Assembly (NCBI GenBank): GCA_032158265.1
Contig: JAVTIF010000004.1
Location: 1,922,001-1,986,000, forward strand
Reading direction: 5' to 3'
DNA from: Bacidia rubella
Taxonomy: Eukaryota; Ascomycota; Lecanoromycetes; Lecanorales; Ramalinaceae
DNA: 64,000 nt
The notes below the pieces were generated by a model, which did not search any database, had not been told where the DNA came from, and was given only the letters and a program-made list of their open reading frames with translations. The translations under genes were made by a program, and so were the position numbers. Below, piece by piece: positions 44,306-55,417 of the stretch (the stretch's first letter is position 1; each line of letters opens with the position of its first letter).

Positions 44306-45550
44306 ATGGCTGCTGCAGGTCCAAGGCCACCACCTTTAGGACCTCCACCATCAGACGGCGACCGGTATAGAGGCCGATCTGATTGTCACACAACGGGTCT
44401 TCATGGGCATCGCAACGATCTTGATCGCTCTGAGACTTTGGGTACGGGCGAGAATCACGCGTAAAGTCGGGTGGGATGACTACCTCATAACAATCGCATT
44501 AGTATGGGTTTTATCTCGCCTTCTCTATACTTTTCGCTGCGTTCATAGACATGTCGCATCGTGATACACAGGCATCTGACTTCTGCGTAGGTCGTTACAA
44601 CCATCGGCTTATGCTTCAACTGCAAAGTGCTCGAAGCTGGTTTTGGCCGCCACCTCTACTACCTCAAGAAGACCGCTCCGAAGCAAATCGTTCGTGCAAC
44701 ACGCTGGCACGTACTATGGCAACCTACCTTCTTCATCTCCGTCACATTGATTCGGATATCCATCTGTCAGCTGCTCCTCCGTATCTTTGGCGTCAATCAC
44801 CGCTGGAGGTACGGACTTTGGGCTGCCATGGTCTTGATCACAGCGATCGCGATTCCTTCCTTCGTGCTAATCTACATCCAATGCCGACCGTACGAGAAGA
44901 TCTGGAACCCGCTGCTACCAGGCACATGTCTGCCGAGTGATACTAACGTGAAGATGGCACTCTACAGTGGTATCTTGGCAGTCATACAGGATTGGGCGTT
45001 AGCCACGCTACCAACCGCATTTCTGTGGAACATGCAGATTGGACTTAAGCAGACGATCGCCATCTGTGGGTTGATGAGTATGGGCTACTTCAGCGGCATT
45101 TGCGCCATCGTACGAACAGTCATCTCGATGCAAGTCTTCAACGCCGGCGGGCTGGCAGATTTCAGCTGGGTGACTATCGACTTGAGGATCTGGGGCATTG
45201 TGGAGAATCTAGTTGATATTATCGCGGCTAGCATACCGACCCTGAAGCCGCTTTATGTCAAGACTTTGGGGAGTCACTATTTCTCCTGGAGCAAGAAGAG
45301 TTTTAGTAAAGGGTATGTTGCGCATAGTGATGACAAGCCGAGCAGGAAGCCAGCGTCAGATCCGTACTCGACGAGTTTGGGGAGTGATGGTGGAGGAAGG
45401 AGTCATAGCGAGGCGAGAGGGCATGCGTCGTATAGGTCGAAGAGGCGCGATCAGATTAATGTGCAGACGGTTATTGAATTGGACGAGTTTGATGAACGGA
45501 AACCCATGAAGTTCCGGGGCACTAGACAAGACCCTACGTGGCATGTTTGA
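44306..45550 (+). CDS. Fungal rhodopsin-domain integral membrane protein, N-terminus frame-broken
   Basis: Exon 2 (44591-45550) follows an 89-nt intron (44502-44590; GTATGG donor, GCGTAG acceptor) in phase. The protein has seven membrane segments with family signatures: VGWDDYLITIAL, LEAGFGRHLYYL, LIYIQCRPYEKIWNP, DWALATLPTAFLWNMQ, and a basic Ser/Gly-rich tail. It matches the fungal 'rhodopsin domain' family of plasma-membrane proteins, often near effector genes; ligand unknown. ATG 44306 gives a typical Pro-rich N-terminus ending SDGDR, but the first membrane segment (VTQRVFMGIATILIALRLW) lies in another frame; the shift falls at CCGGT, 44362-44366. Two missing G's would restore it. Otherwise translation would start at ATG 44403 with a shortened N-terminus. 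Confidence 0.75.
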
Positions 45551-46557
45551 CATGCCTAGTGGTATTGGGCTGGGTCACTGTTTTATTTTCAGATGTCTCC
45601 ATTGTGTGATAAACGATTTTGCAAACGCCGTGCATTTGTAAAAAAGGAAGCTTGTCTATCATGTTGGCCTCGACTAGAGGTATGTATTTGCTACATGTAT
45701 AAAACTGAAACCAATATGATCTCCCAAGTCCTGCCAAGAATTCATGTTGCTTTGCAAGAACTCATGAGGGGGAAAGCGCAGGCATCATCCGTACTAGACC
45801 ACCAGTGCATAAGGATAATGTCTACTGCACTCAAAATCTCGTCGACCCCTCGAGTATGCACACGTAGCTCACCCCCAAAGCTTCGCAATGTGGGTTGAGC
45901 CAGCGCATCCTAAACATACGAGAATTCAGCGGCAAGATACTGAAGGCTTCTGCAAGTGAGAGATCGTGCACTTTTACTTGATTCATGTATAGCATTGAGT
46001 GGCCTTCCATAGACAATGGGAAGTACTCTGGTCCCATCATTGGGTATTATAAGGCTTTAATTCTGCCATGGCTTTGAATAGTACACTTATTTGGCAGAGT
46101 ACAGGATCGTTACTGCATAAGTAAGCGAGTTTTAGTTGGAGATCTATCACGATGCAGACTATATTTATCCACTACGATACTCAGGTCTTTCAATCTCAGC
46201 TACGACATATATTAGTGAGCAGAGCTGAGAGCTGTACAAGAGGCGACTCCGGCACTTGAAGGATTCAAAAGTGTACAGGGTTGGGCAACTTCGCGCACGA
46301 TCAAACGTGACTTACTTGCACTGAGTGTTCTAGAACCGTTTTTTTTGCGTATACGTCATGTGAAATGCAGAATTCTCCAAAACTTAGAGTTCTTGACCCT
46401 CGAGAATTAGAAGCAACCTTCAATTGTGTTTGTGAACGAGTGACATTGTTTGTCCCTTCTATCTCTACCTCATGTCATCTTCCTACTCTCGACACTCACA
46501 CTCCCAGCCCCGGCCGTTGGATACCTCCTTTTCGACCCCTCCAGTTCTCTGCTGGAC
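45551..46557. other. Intergenic region, about 1 kb, no gene seen
   Basis: 3' flanks of two convergent genes. The ORFs at 45593-45898 and 45831-46040 have no support. Confidence 0.45.
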
Positions 46558-46985
46558 TCAATATTCAGAGCATTGTCCGTCGCCGGCATCCTCAGCCTCA
46601 GAAGGCGCATCGCCACGGGAAGTGTTGCAGCAAGTCTGACCAGGCTTGCAGCCCTTGCAATTCTTGCCATCATCGAACTCGATCACGACGCAGCAGGACT
46701 AGCGAGGAAGAACTTGTGTCAGCTTATGTACGTCAATTCAGATGGTGAGGCAGAATATTCGGAAGGAGGGAAGAGTGGGCAAGGTTGAAGCAGAGGGTTA
46801 CCTACTCCGCTGTCACCGCAGCCTGGGTCAGGGCTTGGCGGGATTGGGGGAGGTACACCCTGAGGGCTGCGAGCTCGGAGGGTTTTGGGAGCAGGCAGAG
46901 CATTGCCATTGGATCCCTGAGGTAGAGCAGTGACATTACTTGCGAGGAGGACTGCAGCCCCGAGAATGGTGGATGAGAACTTCAT
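46558..46985 (-). CDS. Small secreted cysteine-rich protein, 8 Cys (106 aa)
   Basis: Exons 46806-46985 and 46558-46698 join in phase to 106 residues; the 107-nt intron has a GTAGGT donor and a CGCTAG acceptor, and an alternative acceptor lies 14 nt upstream of it in transcript order. Signal peptide MKFSSTILGAAVLLASNVTA, a Pro-rich stretch, then a Cys-rich C-terminus with residues 56, 62, 63, 74, 77, 83, 84 and 103 (PGCGDSGSCC ... NCKGCKPGQTCC ... GQC). The CC ... CxxCxxxxxCC spacing predicts a compact disulphide knot of the kind found in fungal secreted effectors and antimicrobial peptides; no family is assigned. The intron-retained reading would end in a Ser/Tyr-rich tail and lose seven of the eight cysteines. 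Confidence 0.68.
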
Positions 46986-48200
46986 CTTGAGTAAGGAATA
47001 CTTCTGTTAAAGAGGCTGAATATTGAGCTTCGATTATGGGTTTTAGTTGATTGTGAGTTTGCAGTGTCTGAAGAAGTTGTTTGCGTTTGTATTGTCTGCA
47101 TTGTACTGGAAGAAGCTGTCTCTTTATAGACTTCTCCACCCTCTCAGAAATACGTGCTAATACCCCCTGATCGCCGATGACGGCCTGACAATGAAGTCAT
47201 AGATGGATCCGTTACAAAGCTGTGTACTTTTGTCTGCAGGATCCAGAGGAAGCCACATCCTTCACGGACATCTTGACCAGTAGGCCAGCGGCGCATAATG
47301 CGGTCAATGTTGATCATCGCCACGGGCAAAATCCTCACCGTTTCAAGTCTGTATTTATGACCTGAAACGTTGATTTCACGAGCTTGAGCACCTCGACTCC
47401 GTATTACGTAGCGTTGAATCGGAAGCAATCTTCCTCCGGAGCGGCTGATGTGGGATTTAAGGTGGAGTCAGAAGGATTGCTAAGCCTCTGGCAGCCTCCT
47501 CGCATCTGGAGATCAAGCATTCCTACCCGCTACCGTCTTCGAAAATACCTTCATACATGGAGATTGTGATCATCATGCCTAGCGCTCCTTTGCGGCAGAG
47601 CGAGCGTTGCTTTGTTCAACGTTATGACCCGCTCTCTGCTTGGCTAGTGGTTGAGATAAACGCACATATGAACCCTAAGATGAAAATTTAGGCCGAAGTC
47701 GAATGATCTGACCCGACTGGCGCTGCCAATTGAAAGCATACATAGCTGATCTTTCATGTATCGAGTAGGTTGTCCGTCCGGATAAGCGCTTCTGCCCTCC
47801 AGATTAGGCCAAAAGTACGCATCCTACGTGGCTCTGCACTGCTGATCAGGCGGTTGTAGAACTTACCGCAGCTTAGTATATTTTGATCCCAGCTATAGCA
47901 ACATTGATGGAGCAGTTTGCCCGTTCATACTCCTATAATTCGACGGAGAACCATTTCATATCTGCAAAAAGCACAAAATCAACCCTAGTATAATACGGAA
48001 TTTGAGGACAGCTCAGAATCATCCGTTCCCTTTGTGATCGCGTCTCTTGAAGAGGACCACCGTGGGTATTGTGAGGCGAAGCGAGGCAAATCAGAGAATA
48101 GTGTGGCTCCTTTGTTGTGGTATTAGGGACAAGAGCGCAAGCATCCACAATAAGAGCGGCGGTGGTCTGGATATTTCTTTTTCTCGTCACACGTATACAT
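46986..48200. other. Intergenic region, about 1.2 kb, no supported gene
   Basis: Promoter of the 8-Cys gene and 3' flank of the DHA2 gene. The minus-strand ORF 47144-47428 (94 codons) is the best candidate but has no signal peptide, domain or homologue I recognise. Confidence 0.4.
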
Positions 48201-49919
48201 TCATTCTCGCTTTAGGCCTACCTTGCCGACACGTCTTAAACCCAAGCCTCCAATGACACATGCAAGTAACATCCAGACAAAGGTTACCCACCATGAGACT
48301 CGATAGCCCTTCATAAGCGCTTCCGGCGATGTTTTTACTTTCGCTTCACTTTGATCAGTGACAGAAGTCGAAATACTTGCCATGATGGCAAGACCAAGGG
48401 ATGTGCCGAATTGAGCAAGTGTCTGAAAAACAGCGCCCCCAAGAGCCTGTGTTTTCTCCGGAAAGACGTCGGTGACCACCAGCGCTGCGACTGTGAAGAC
48501 GACTAGAGCACGTTAGGATATCCCATTTGACGAAGAAGAACAATACAATCATACCATCAGCAGAGAAAGGCGTGAAGACCTGAGCCCAGAAGGCGGAATA
48601 CCAGTAAGGCTCAGCAGGATTGATCAGTGCCATTAAGAGTGGCGAGCCAGCGCAAATTATGGACGTTGAGATTATGAGATGGTTAGCGCGAAACTTATGG
48701 ACGAAGTAGCCGGTCACGATGTTCAAGACTGCACCTATCGCTACACTGGGAATGAAGCGAAGGGCAGCCTCAAATGCTGTGAGATGCTGGACGTCTTGAA
48801 AGAACAAGCTGAAGAACCATTCCATCACGTTGAGCACAGCCCACGACAGCATCACGACAATGCAGGTCGATGTGAACGCGACATTCTTCCACAGAGAATT
48901 GGGCATCAAGGCCGGTTTGCCCTGCTTTTCTTGACGGTTTACCCAGAACACGAAGGTGGGCACGAGAGCAAGAGATATTGTGAGCAGAGCTATGTTGGAA
49001 TCGTCGCGGATGTTGGAGACACTGGCGGTAATGGAACTATGAGCGCAACGTCAGTCACACCTACATCACGACTGTATGTGGGATTGACTCACGCAAGCAC
49101 ATAAGAAAGCAAACCAAGACTACTACTGGCTATGATGGCGCCAACCCAATCAATCTCGTGGCCCAACCGTGTCCAGCTCATAGGTTGCAAGCTGCGATCA
49201 GGAGGCAGGCCAAAGTAGCTGACAACAAAAAACGCAAAGTTGGCCGCAGCACATATATAATAGCCAGAACGCCAGCCAATAGTGCCGACGAAGATGCCAC
49301 CAAGAACAAGCCCGATTAAGAAACCAAGACACTGTCCAGCACCCATGAAAGCCATCCCAAGACTTCGCCGCCGCCCGCTCGCGAACGTTTGTGTCACGAT
49401 ACTGATTGCCGTCGGCAAACATAAGGACACAGCAATACCTTGCATAGCACGAAACATGATCAACTGGATACTAGAGGTCGAGAGCCCACAGGCAAGCACA
49501 AAGATGCCCTGCAAGAAACACCCCAAGAGAAAAATCTTTCTCGAACCCACTAGATCCGCTATGGACCCGGCGAGAATGAGTAGACAGCCCGTCGTAAGCG
49601 CGTATACTGATGCTGGCCATAATATCAAATTACTCGCAAAGTTGAGCTCCTTGGCTATTGTTGGCAAGCCAATTGTAAGTAGTCCGGTGCTGAAGCTGCT
49701 GACGGTCGTGATGCCGGTTAGGGTGCCGATGATGGTGGCTGCTCGAGCTCGAGAGACGTTCTCGAATGAGCTTGTACTGGGTTGTATGTTCGATTCGTCC
49801 TCGAAACGTGCATCTGGAGTTTGATCGAGTGGCCCGACGTGCGATACAGAGGGCGGTGAAGCGGTGTGGGACACCACTGTTATGATTGGATCAAGGGTTA
49901 TGGTGGCTGTGTGCGCCAT
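48201..49919 (-). CDS. MFS transporter, DHA2 (14-segment) drug:H+ antiporter type (536 aa)
   Basis: Three exons, 49093-49919, 48555-49036 and 48502-48201, with introns of 56 and 52 nt, join in phase to 536 residues. Hydrophilic N-terminus of about 60 residues, then 14 predicted segments. Motifs: LPTIAKELNF in the first loop, AGSIADLVGSRKIFLLG (motif A), RAMQGIAVSLCLPTA, GQCLGFLIGLVLGG (antiporter motif C type), and EKTQALGGAVFQTLAQFG in a late segment. The family exports drugs and secondary metabolites at the plasma membrane using the proton gradient. No biosynthetic gene cluster is visible nearby, so a general efflux role is as likely as self-protection. Frame intact. Confidence 0.88.
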
Positions 49920-50416
49920 GTTGAGTTGTTGACAACACCTATCTTGATGCTACAATATCAAAAAGAGTGTTCGCCAAAAGAGACGTGAAGTCGGAGGCCA
50001 CAATGACTCATCAAGGGAATGATATCGGCTCATATGACACTAACTATGTACAGCTAGCGGCAGAAACGTAGCGTGTGAGGTTCAAACTTAGATCTGTCGC
50101 GTCGTGTCCGCCTTCACTCACCACGATTTCGGCTTTTGAAATACCTACTCTATGTAAAAACCATTTATCTGGTTTTAAGAAAGGATTGTTACTTGAATCC
50201 GTACGAACGTCGAGCAGGATCATCAGTAGAATCAATGCGCTCTCTCCCTTGTGTGACTATGTTGGCGACTTCCGACGGAAGTGACAACGCCTTGATTACA
50301 AGTTGCTGAGATCCTCTATTGTGATAAGAAAGTGACGTTACTACAAGAACTTGAGGATAAACATATGAGATTGGCATTTGAGAGGCTTAATGCTCCCTTG
50401 GTTCTCTCACCATCTA
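49920..50416. other. Intergenic, no gene seen
   Basis: Promoter side of the DHA2 gene and 3' flank of the 750-residue secreted protein. Short ORFs only. Confidence 0.45.
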
Positions 50417-52981
50417 CTATGGGGGCCTCCCAGCCCCATGCGGACGGTCAGGCTTTTCGATTAGGTCTCCAAAGCTGAGATTCACGCTTGTGACTCCTTG
50501 CGGCCATAGCGGGTAAAAAGCTTTACCTGTGAGCTCGTACGAGCAGCGTTTACGAAAAGTGTCGAAGTTTGTCATACCTGCGGCTTCCGCCCACGCTGCC
50601 GTTTCTTGACCACCTTCACCTAAGGAGACGTTAGCCGGAAGTCACCAAGGTGCGGCACTCAAAACCTCTGAGTGGAGGTATATCGACTTCTCTTGCTTGA
50701 TGCTGGAGAAGGAAGCGGTAAAAGAGGGTTGTAAGACGGGGTCCAAGGGACAAGTTCTTTGGGAGGTTACGTACCACACATGCATGGAGGATGAGAATCG
50801 CCGTTATGGTGACCGTCATTATAATTCCAATTCCACCTTGCACCCCATGTTGAGGCATTACATACTGGAAGCGTCCAGCTTCCAGGGTATTTGCCCGGGA
50901 ACTCTTCAATATTCAGTGTACTGGACTGGGCTAGTTGTTGGAGGAACATTCGTGTCACGTTAAGCTCGTCTGGCTTGAATACGTCGATACTCGAATTGAC
51001 GGCTTTGAGTTGTTTTGCTACCCGATAGGTGCTTGCAGATCCGTTCATGATCATCTTTACACAAAGCGTCAGTCTATTCCGTTCTCAGGGACACGTGGAC
51101 CCACATCTTTAGTAAGCCTGAGAATGGCTAATTTGTCGGCACCCCACGGATAATCAACGTATCCCGCATGGTCGGCAGTCTCGATGAAATTATATGCGTA
51201 GTACATTCCACCATCAGCGCAAAGTTTCATGTCCTGCGGCCCGGTTCGATCGTCTTGACAGCCTTTAAGCCAATCACCGTCCGTTTGCAAGAAGAGCAGC
51301 CACATCTTATTGCTTGTTCCCGTCTTCCATAAAGCATCTATTGAGCGTGAGAGTATCTCTATCCTCATCTGTCTCTCAATTTCGCTAACATTTGCTGGTT
51401 GGAAAGGATTTGCCCAAGTCCCATTCTGCATCATGGTCGTAATATCAAAATCTTCAATCTTGTCGCCTGCGAGCAGCGTGTTAGCCGCTTCGTTCAGCTT
51501 CCTGACCATCGTGTTGTAAAGATCCATCACGATAGGCGCATATGTCTTTTGAACAGCGAGCAAATCTTGAGTGGCGGCAACGTCGTTTGCAATATAGCCT
51601 GCGAGAGCTGGAAGGATAGCTCCACCTGCATCAGCTGCACCAGCCACAGCACCGAGACCAGCTGCGAGGGCTGGGCCAACAGCAAGGTTCACACCAGGTA
51701 TAATACCTGCAAAAATGGAGATCGTCAGTCCTAGACCTGCAAGTACGTTACGAAGAGAGAATTGTGCGTCCAATTTGGGAAAATAGTCGCCAATATTGAA
51801 GGCGGCAAGAGCACCGTTTATAGCTGCCCCTTGAAGGGCATCATATTGATTACGAAGCTGTTGATTTATCTCGTAATGGCCTGGAGAACATACAAACCCC
51901 ACAAGCTTGGTAGTAGCTTTTGGCCGAGGCCCTGCGTTCCACGAGAACCTACGTTAGTACAGGATAGATCACCTTGACACGGGCGCTCTAAAGAACATTT
52001 GAAGCCATTGTCGTTCAGCAACTGTCGGCCTAGATCCACGGATAGGTCAACGTAAGCTCTTGTGTACGACCCGTTTGAATATTGAACTGAATCTTCCGTT
52101 CGACCAGGCCACCATACCCCTACTGTGTCTGGACCACCATGTATGAATCTCTGCAAGTTCGTGTCGGTGTTTGCCATTACCCATTTTCCTGGATCAAGAG
52201 TGAATAATTCATGTGTGCAGTCTTCACTTGTCTCACCTGTTATGTCCACAGATAGAATGAGGCATTGGAAAGGCTCAATCGGACTATCAATCCCAAAGTC
52301 GCTAAAACAAAACACAAGAGTATTAGCTAACTCAACGTACCAAATCCGTAATTCAGCGCTTGTGAAATCATCCCGGCGACCATTACGTAGATACCTGAAA
52401 AAGCAGTCGTATACACGTTGACACACTCTGAAATCTGAGTTACTGACGGTTCTGTCATATCTGATCATTGTGTATGAATTTGGCGCTAAGTAACCTTGGG
52501 ATCCTTCTTGGGGCAATAAGACAACGACTTCTTTAGGGAAGAGCAACAACAGTAGTTGTTTGCAGAGCAAGTTGAGCTATAGATAGCTACTTGTCGTACT
52601 GTTGAGCGGTACTTCAAGAGTTGCTGGCACCGGTGACGGAGATACCGGTTTCGGGCCCAAATGACTCAGATTACGACCACTATCAAAGTTCGACAGTAGG
52701 ATCTCATGGACCACACCATCTATGTACAAAGAGTTCCCGGGACCGGTCGCGGGCTGTTGTAATTTACACAGAGATGCCCATGGTTGAGTCGGCTTCCCAT
52801 CAACCACGGTGCGAGCGAGAAAATTCCACCCGGTATATGGCATCGCGAAGCTATCTGCAATGTCTGACAAGTCATTGTCTGAAGCGGTATCACATTCAAC
52901 CCCAATATCGCTGCGGGATATCAGTCCATGTGAACCGACCTTATGGCCGAGCACTATAATAACTAAGCGAAACAGGTTCAT
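50417..52981 (-). CDS. Large secreted protein of an uncharacterised fungal family (750 aa)
   Basis: Five exons, 52591-52981, 51953-52530, 51105-51905, 50775-51054 and 50417-50619, with introns of 60, 47, 50 and 155 nt, all phase-consistent, give 750 residues. Weak N-terminal signal (MNLFRLVIIVLGHKVGSHG). The second exon has conserved-looking Cys pairs (FRVCQRVYDCFFRYL). The third has NQQLRNQYDALQGAAING, a long Ala/Gly-rich hydrophobic stretch (about residues 370-430) and TADHAGYVDYPWGADKLAILRLT. The C-terminus is Cys/Trp-rich (WTLPVCNASTWGARWNWNY, PPCMCG) and ends ETAAWAEAAGMTNFDTFRKRC plus a tail. The pattern is familiar from secreted ascomycete proteins of unknown function (DUF-type). A frame change near 51080 is explained by the 50-nt intron with a CTGAC branch, so I see no break. 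Confidence 0.72.
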
Positions 52982-53756
52982 TTCCCTGCCGAGTGGCACT
53001 TTTAAGAATGCAATGGTCTGCGAATTCTCAGAGCCTTCAGTTTCCTCGAGCCGCACTGAGAGCGGGGCTCTAGAGAGGACTGAGAAGATTGAACGAGTTG
53101 CAAAGAAGGGATGAAGAAGCCTCGGAGGTATTTAGAAGTCTGTTGATGAGCAGAGAGGGTTCACTGAGATAGTATAAGAATAGCTGGCTCACGACGAGAA
53201 CCACTTGCCGATCACCCGAAGGTCTCGAACAACGTCAGTAGGCTGATTTCGTGTTGTTCAGGATAAATAGCGTCTTTTTATGCTCAATCGTGACGGCGTG
53301 CGGCCAACTGAACAAATGGACACACAGAGGAGCTCCTCCTGCTCTCGTCGCTTTTAACATGCATGGCGTCTCTGACTCTGCAGAATTGTGTCAATCGGCA
53401 TCCTCTCGTACAATCCCCTCGAGACATTGATGAAGGCTGAAGGCGCAAACCCGCAACCTTCTATTTTGGTTGGCATGTCTCGCGATCACGTGCATAAGAA
53501 GCGCTCAAAGTTCAGAAGGCCGCTAGAAGTTGAGCGAGTCGGAGAAAAGGTTTCCGTCTGGGATACAAGCAACAACGCAGACAGTACATCAGCTATGCTA
53601 CGTGTAATGTATGTTGTTTCAACAATGACGATCTTCAGTCAACCAGCGACCGAACCCAGAATCGAATATGGACATGGAACCAACCATCCGCAGCACACCC
53701 CACCAAGAATTTTTCCATCTGCTGGCAACATCACAACCTCTCTCAATTAGCCGCAC
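52982..53756. other. Intergenic, no supported gene
   Basis: Promoter of the 750-residue gene and 3' flank of the next one. The plus-strand ORF 53388-53750 has no recognisable content. Confidence 0.45.
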
Positions 53757-55417
53757 TTAGTGCGACCCCGAATGCAATCTCAAGTGCCTTCGCTTCATCG
53801 CCTCCACATTGCGCTTCCTCTGCTCCGTGGCAGCGCTGTTCTCACCTGCAGTATCCTCAACAATACCAGCACCACTCACACCGCCAGTGGCATCCTGGTC
53901 TTCAGCACTGCTCTCTCCAACCGCAATGTCATTGCCGCCGTTAGTATTCATAGTCTCGTTGCCATCCCCACTCGAAGTCCCATTACCGCTCTGCGTGCCT
54001 CCGCCACCCACCCCAGCAACACTCATAGGCCGATACACCTGCGTAACAGGCAAACCCTCCGCCTCGCCTCCCTTTCCCCCCACCTCCGTCTCGCCCGCAT
54101 AAACAAAAGGCACCTGATCCAAAGTCACGGGAAACGTAACATTCCCACCAACATCCAGCTGCCGATTAAACTCCCCATCATCGCTCCTAGGATTCAGCGA
54201 GCTAATAGGTGGCGTGACAGCGTAGCTGATATCTGACATATTGGTCGACTCGACGAACTCTTGCCAGTAGGGCTGGAATGTGCGCTGCCCATTTGCTGTA
54301 TTTGGGTCGTCCCCGTCAGGATTTGTAAACAGGTATTTTCCGTCGTTGGCGTAAGGTGGCCATGGTGCGGTGGTGTCGGCGCCACCGGGGCAGCTGGTGT
54401 TGCCTACGAGCGTGGAGTGGCACGCTGTTGAGGTGTCGTTGCAATTGGGGACCCCGCCGGTACTGTTTGCTGAGGAGGAGATCACAATGTCGAAGGAGGA
54501 GGTGTAGGAGGGTACCATGAAGTCTGGAGGGTATAAGTGAGCTGAGAAGAAGACAAGACAAGGGAGGGGTACGCACCTTGATATTTGGGCTTGCCTGTAG
54601 ACCAGAAGTATGCGAAGACTGAACACGGTAATTAGTGGGTGTAGAGTAGTGTGGGAGGGAGAATTGCGCACTGAAATTGTATGTGCCGCTGGGTAGCCAC
54701 GCGCCAGTAGGGTCGACCAGCTTGAGTGGAAGCCATGTGTAGCCAGGATCACCGCTGAACCCACCGTAATCGTTCGGTGGGTCTCCGACGATATGAGAGT
54801 ACTTGCAGGCTGGTGCGGAGAAGACAAGACGGTCCCAGGTGAGTTGGTTGGCTGTCGTCAATTGCGTTCCGCTTTTGCCTGCAAGGAAGATCAAGTGTCT
54901 GCCAGGCTGCCGAAGTTTCCACTCATGCGCATGATTGTTTGTGATGACTTGAACGAGGACCGTACTCTCTGGCTTGACGTGGGCCTCCTTGTGAGAAGGG
55001 TCATAGACAGGGTCCTGCTGGAGTCTGCGGAACTCATGAGCGCGAGGAGCGCGGTGAAGGGCAGGAAACATACGGATTACAGACCCGACGATTGTGAAAT
55101 GCCGCACCGTCGTTGATGGGCCAAATGCCTTGCCACGGAAAGCCTTGTTCGCCGTACTGTTTGGCCTCTTCCGTGCCTTCTGCAGGATACGCACGGGCGT
55201 ATCCTCCACAGCGGTCTATTTGGGCGGTCCCTAAATCGCGGTCTTCGCCGCTGAGGAGGACATCCATATCAGGATGCGCATCCTTAGGCAATGTTAAATC
55301 TACATTGACTCTCTAAACCAGGAAACTTACTGTGCACACAACGTAGTTATGGCCTATGACTGGACTGATAACAGTCAAAGTCAGAGCCAAAGCCACCAAG
55401 GCAGTGTGATGGATCAT
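53757..55417 (-). CDS. Secreted protein with mature N-terminal His, possibly LPMO-like (485 aa)
   Basis: Five exons, 55331-55417, 55074-55282, 54672-55024, 54577-54618 and 53757-54523, with introns of 48, 49, 53 and 52 nt, sum to 486 codons exactly. Signal peptide MIHHTALVALALTLTVISPVIG, cleaved before His23-Asn-Tyr-Val-Val-Cys. Later features: GTAQIDRCGGYAR, RRVCNP, NNHAHEW, FSAPACKYSHIVGDP, TYNFIFAYFWSTGK (an Ig-like beta-strand pattern) and a Cys-rich part with NCNDTSTACHSTLVG. The last 130 residues are Gly/Ser/Asn/Thr-rich low complexity, basic at the end. A His exactly at the mature N-terminus plus a second His cluster is the hallmark of copper lytic polysaccharide monooxygenases and of related LPMO-like copper proteins. 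I do not recognise a CAZy family, so this is suggestive only. The 3' half is G-rich on the coding strand. Confidence 0.65.

Noticed and set aside
47144..47428. Minus-strand ORF of 94 codons
   Set aside because: Protein-like in parts but no leader, domain or context.
51055..51104. Apparent frameshift in the 750-residue secreted protein near 51080
   Set aside because: A 50-nt intron with GTGGGT donor, CTGAC branch and AAAG acceptor restores the phase exactly.
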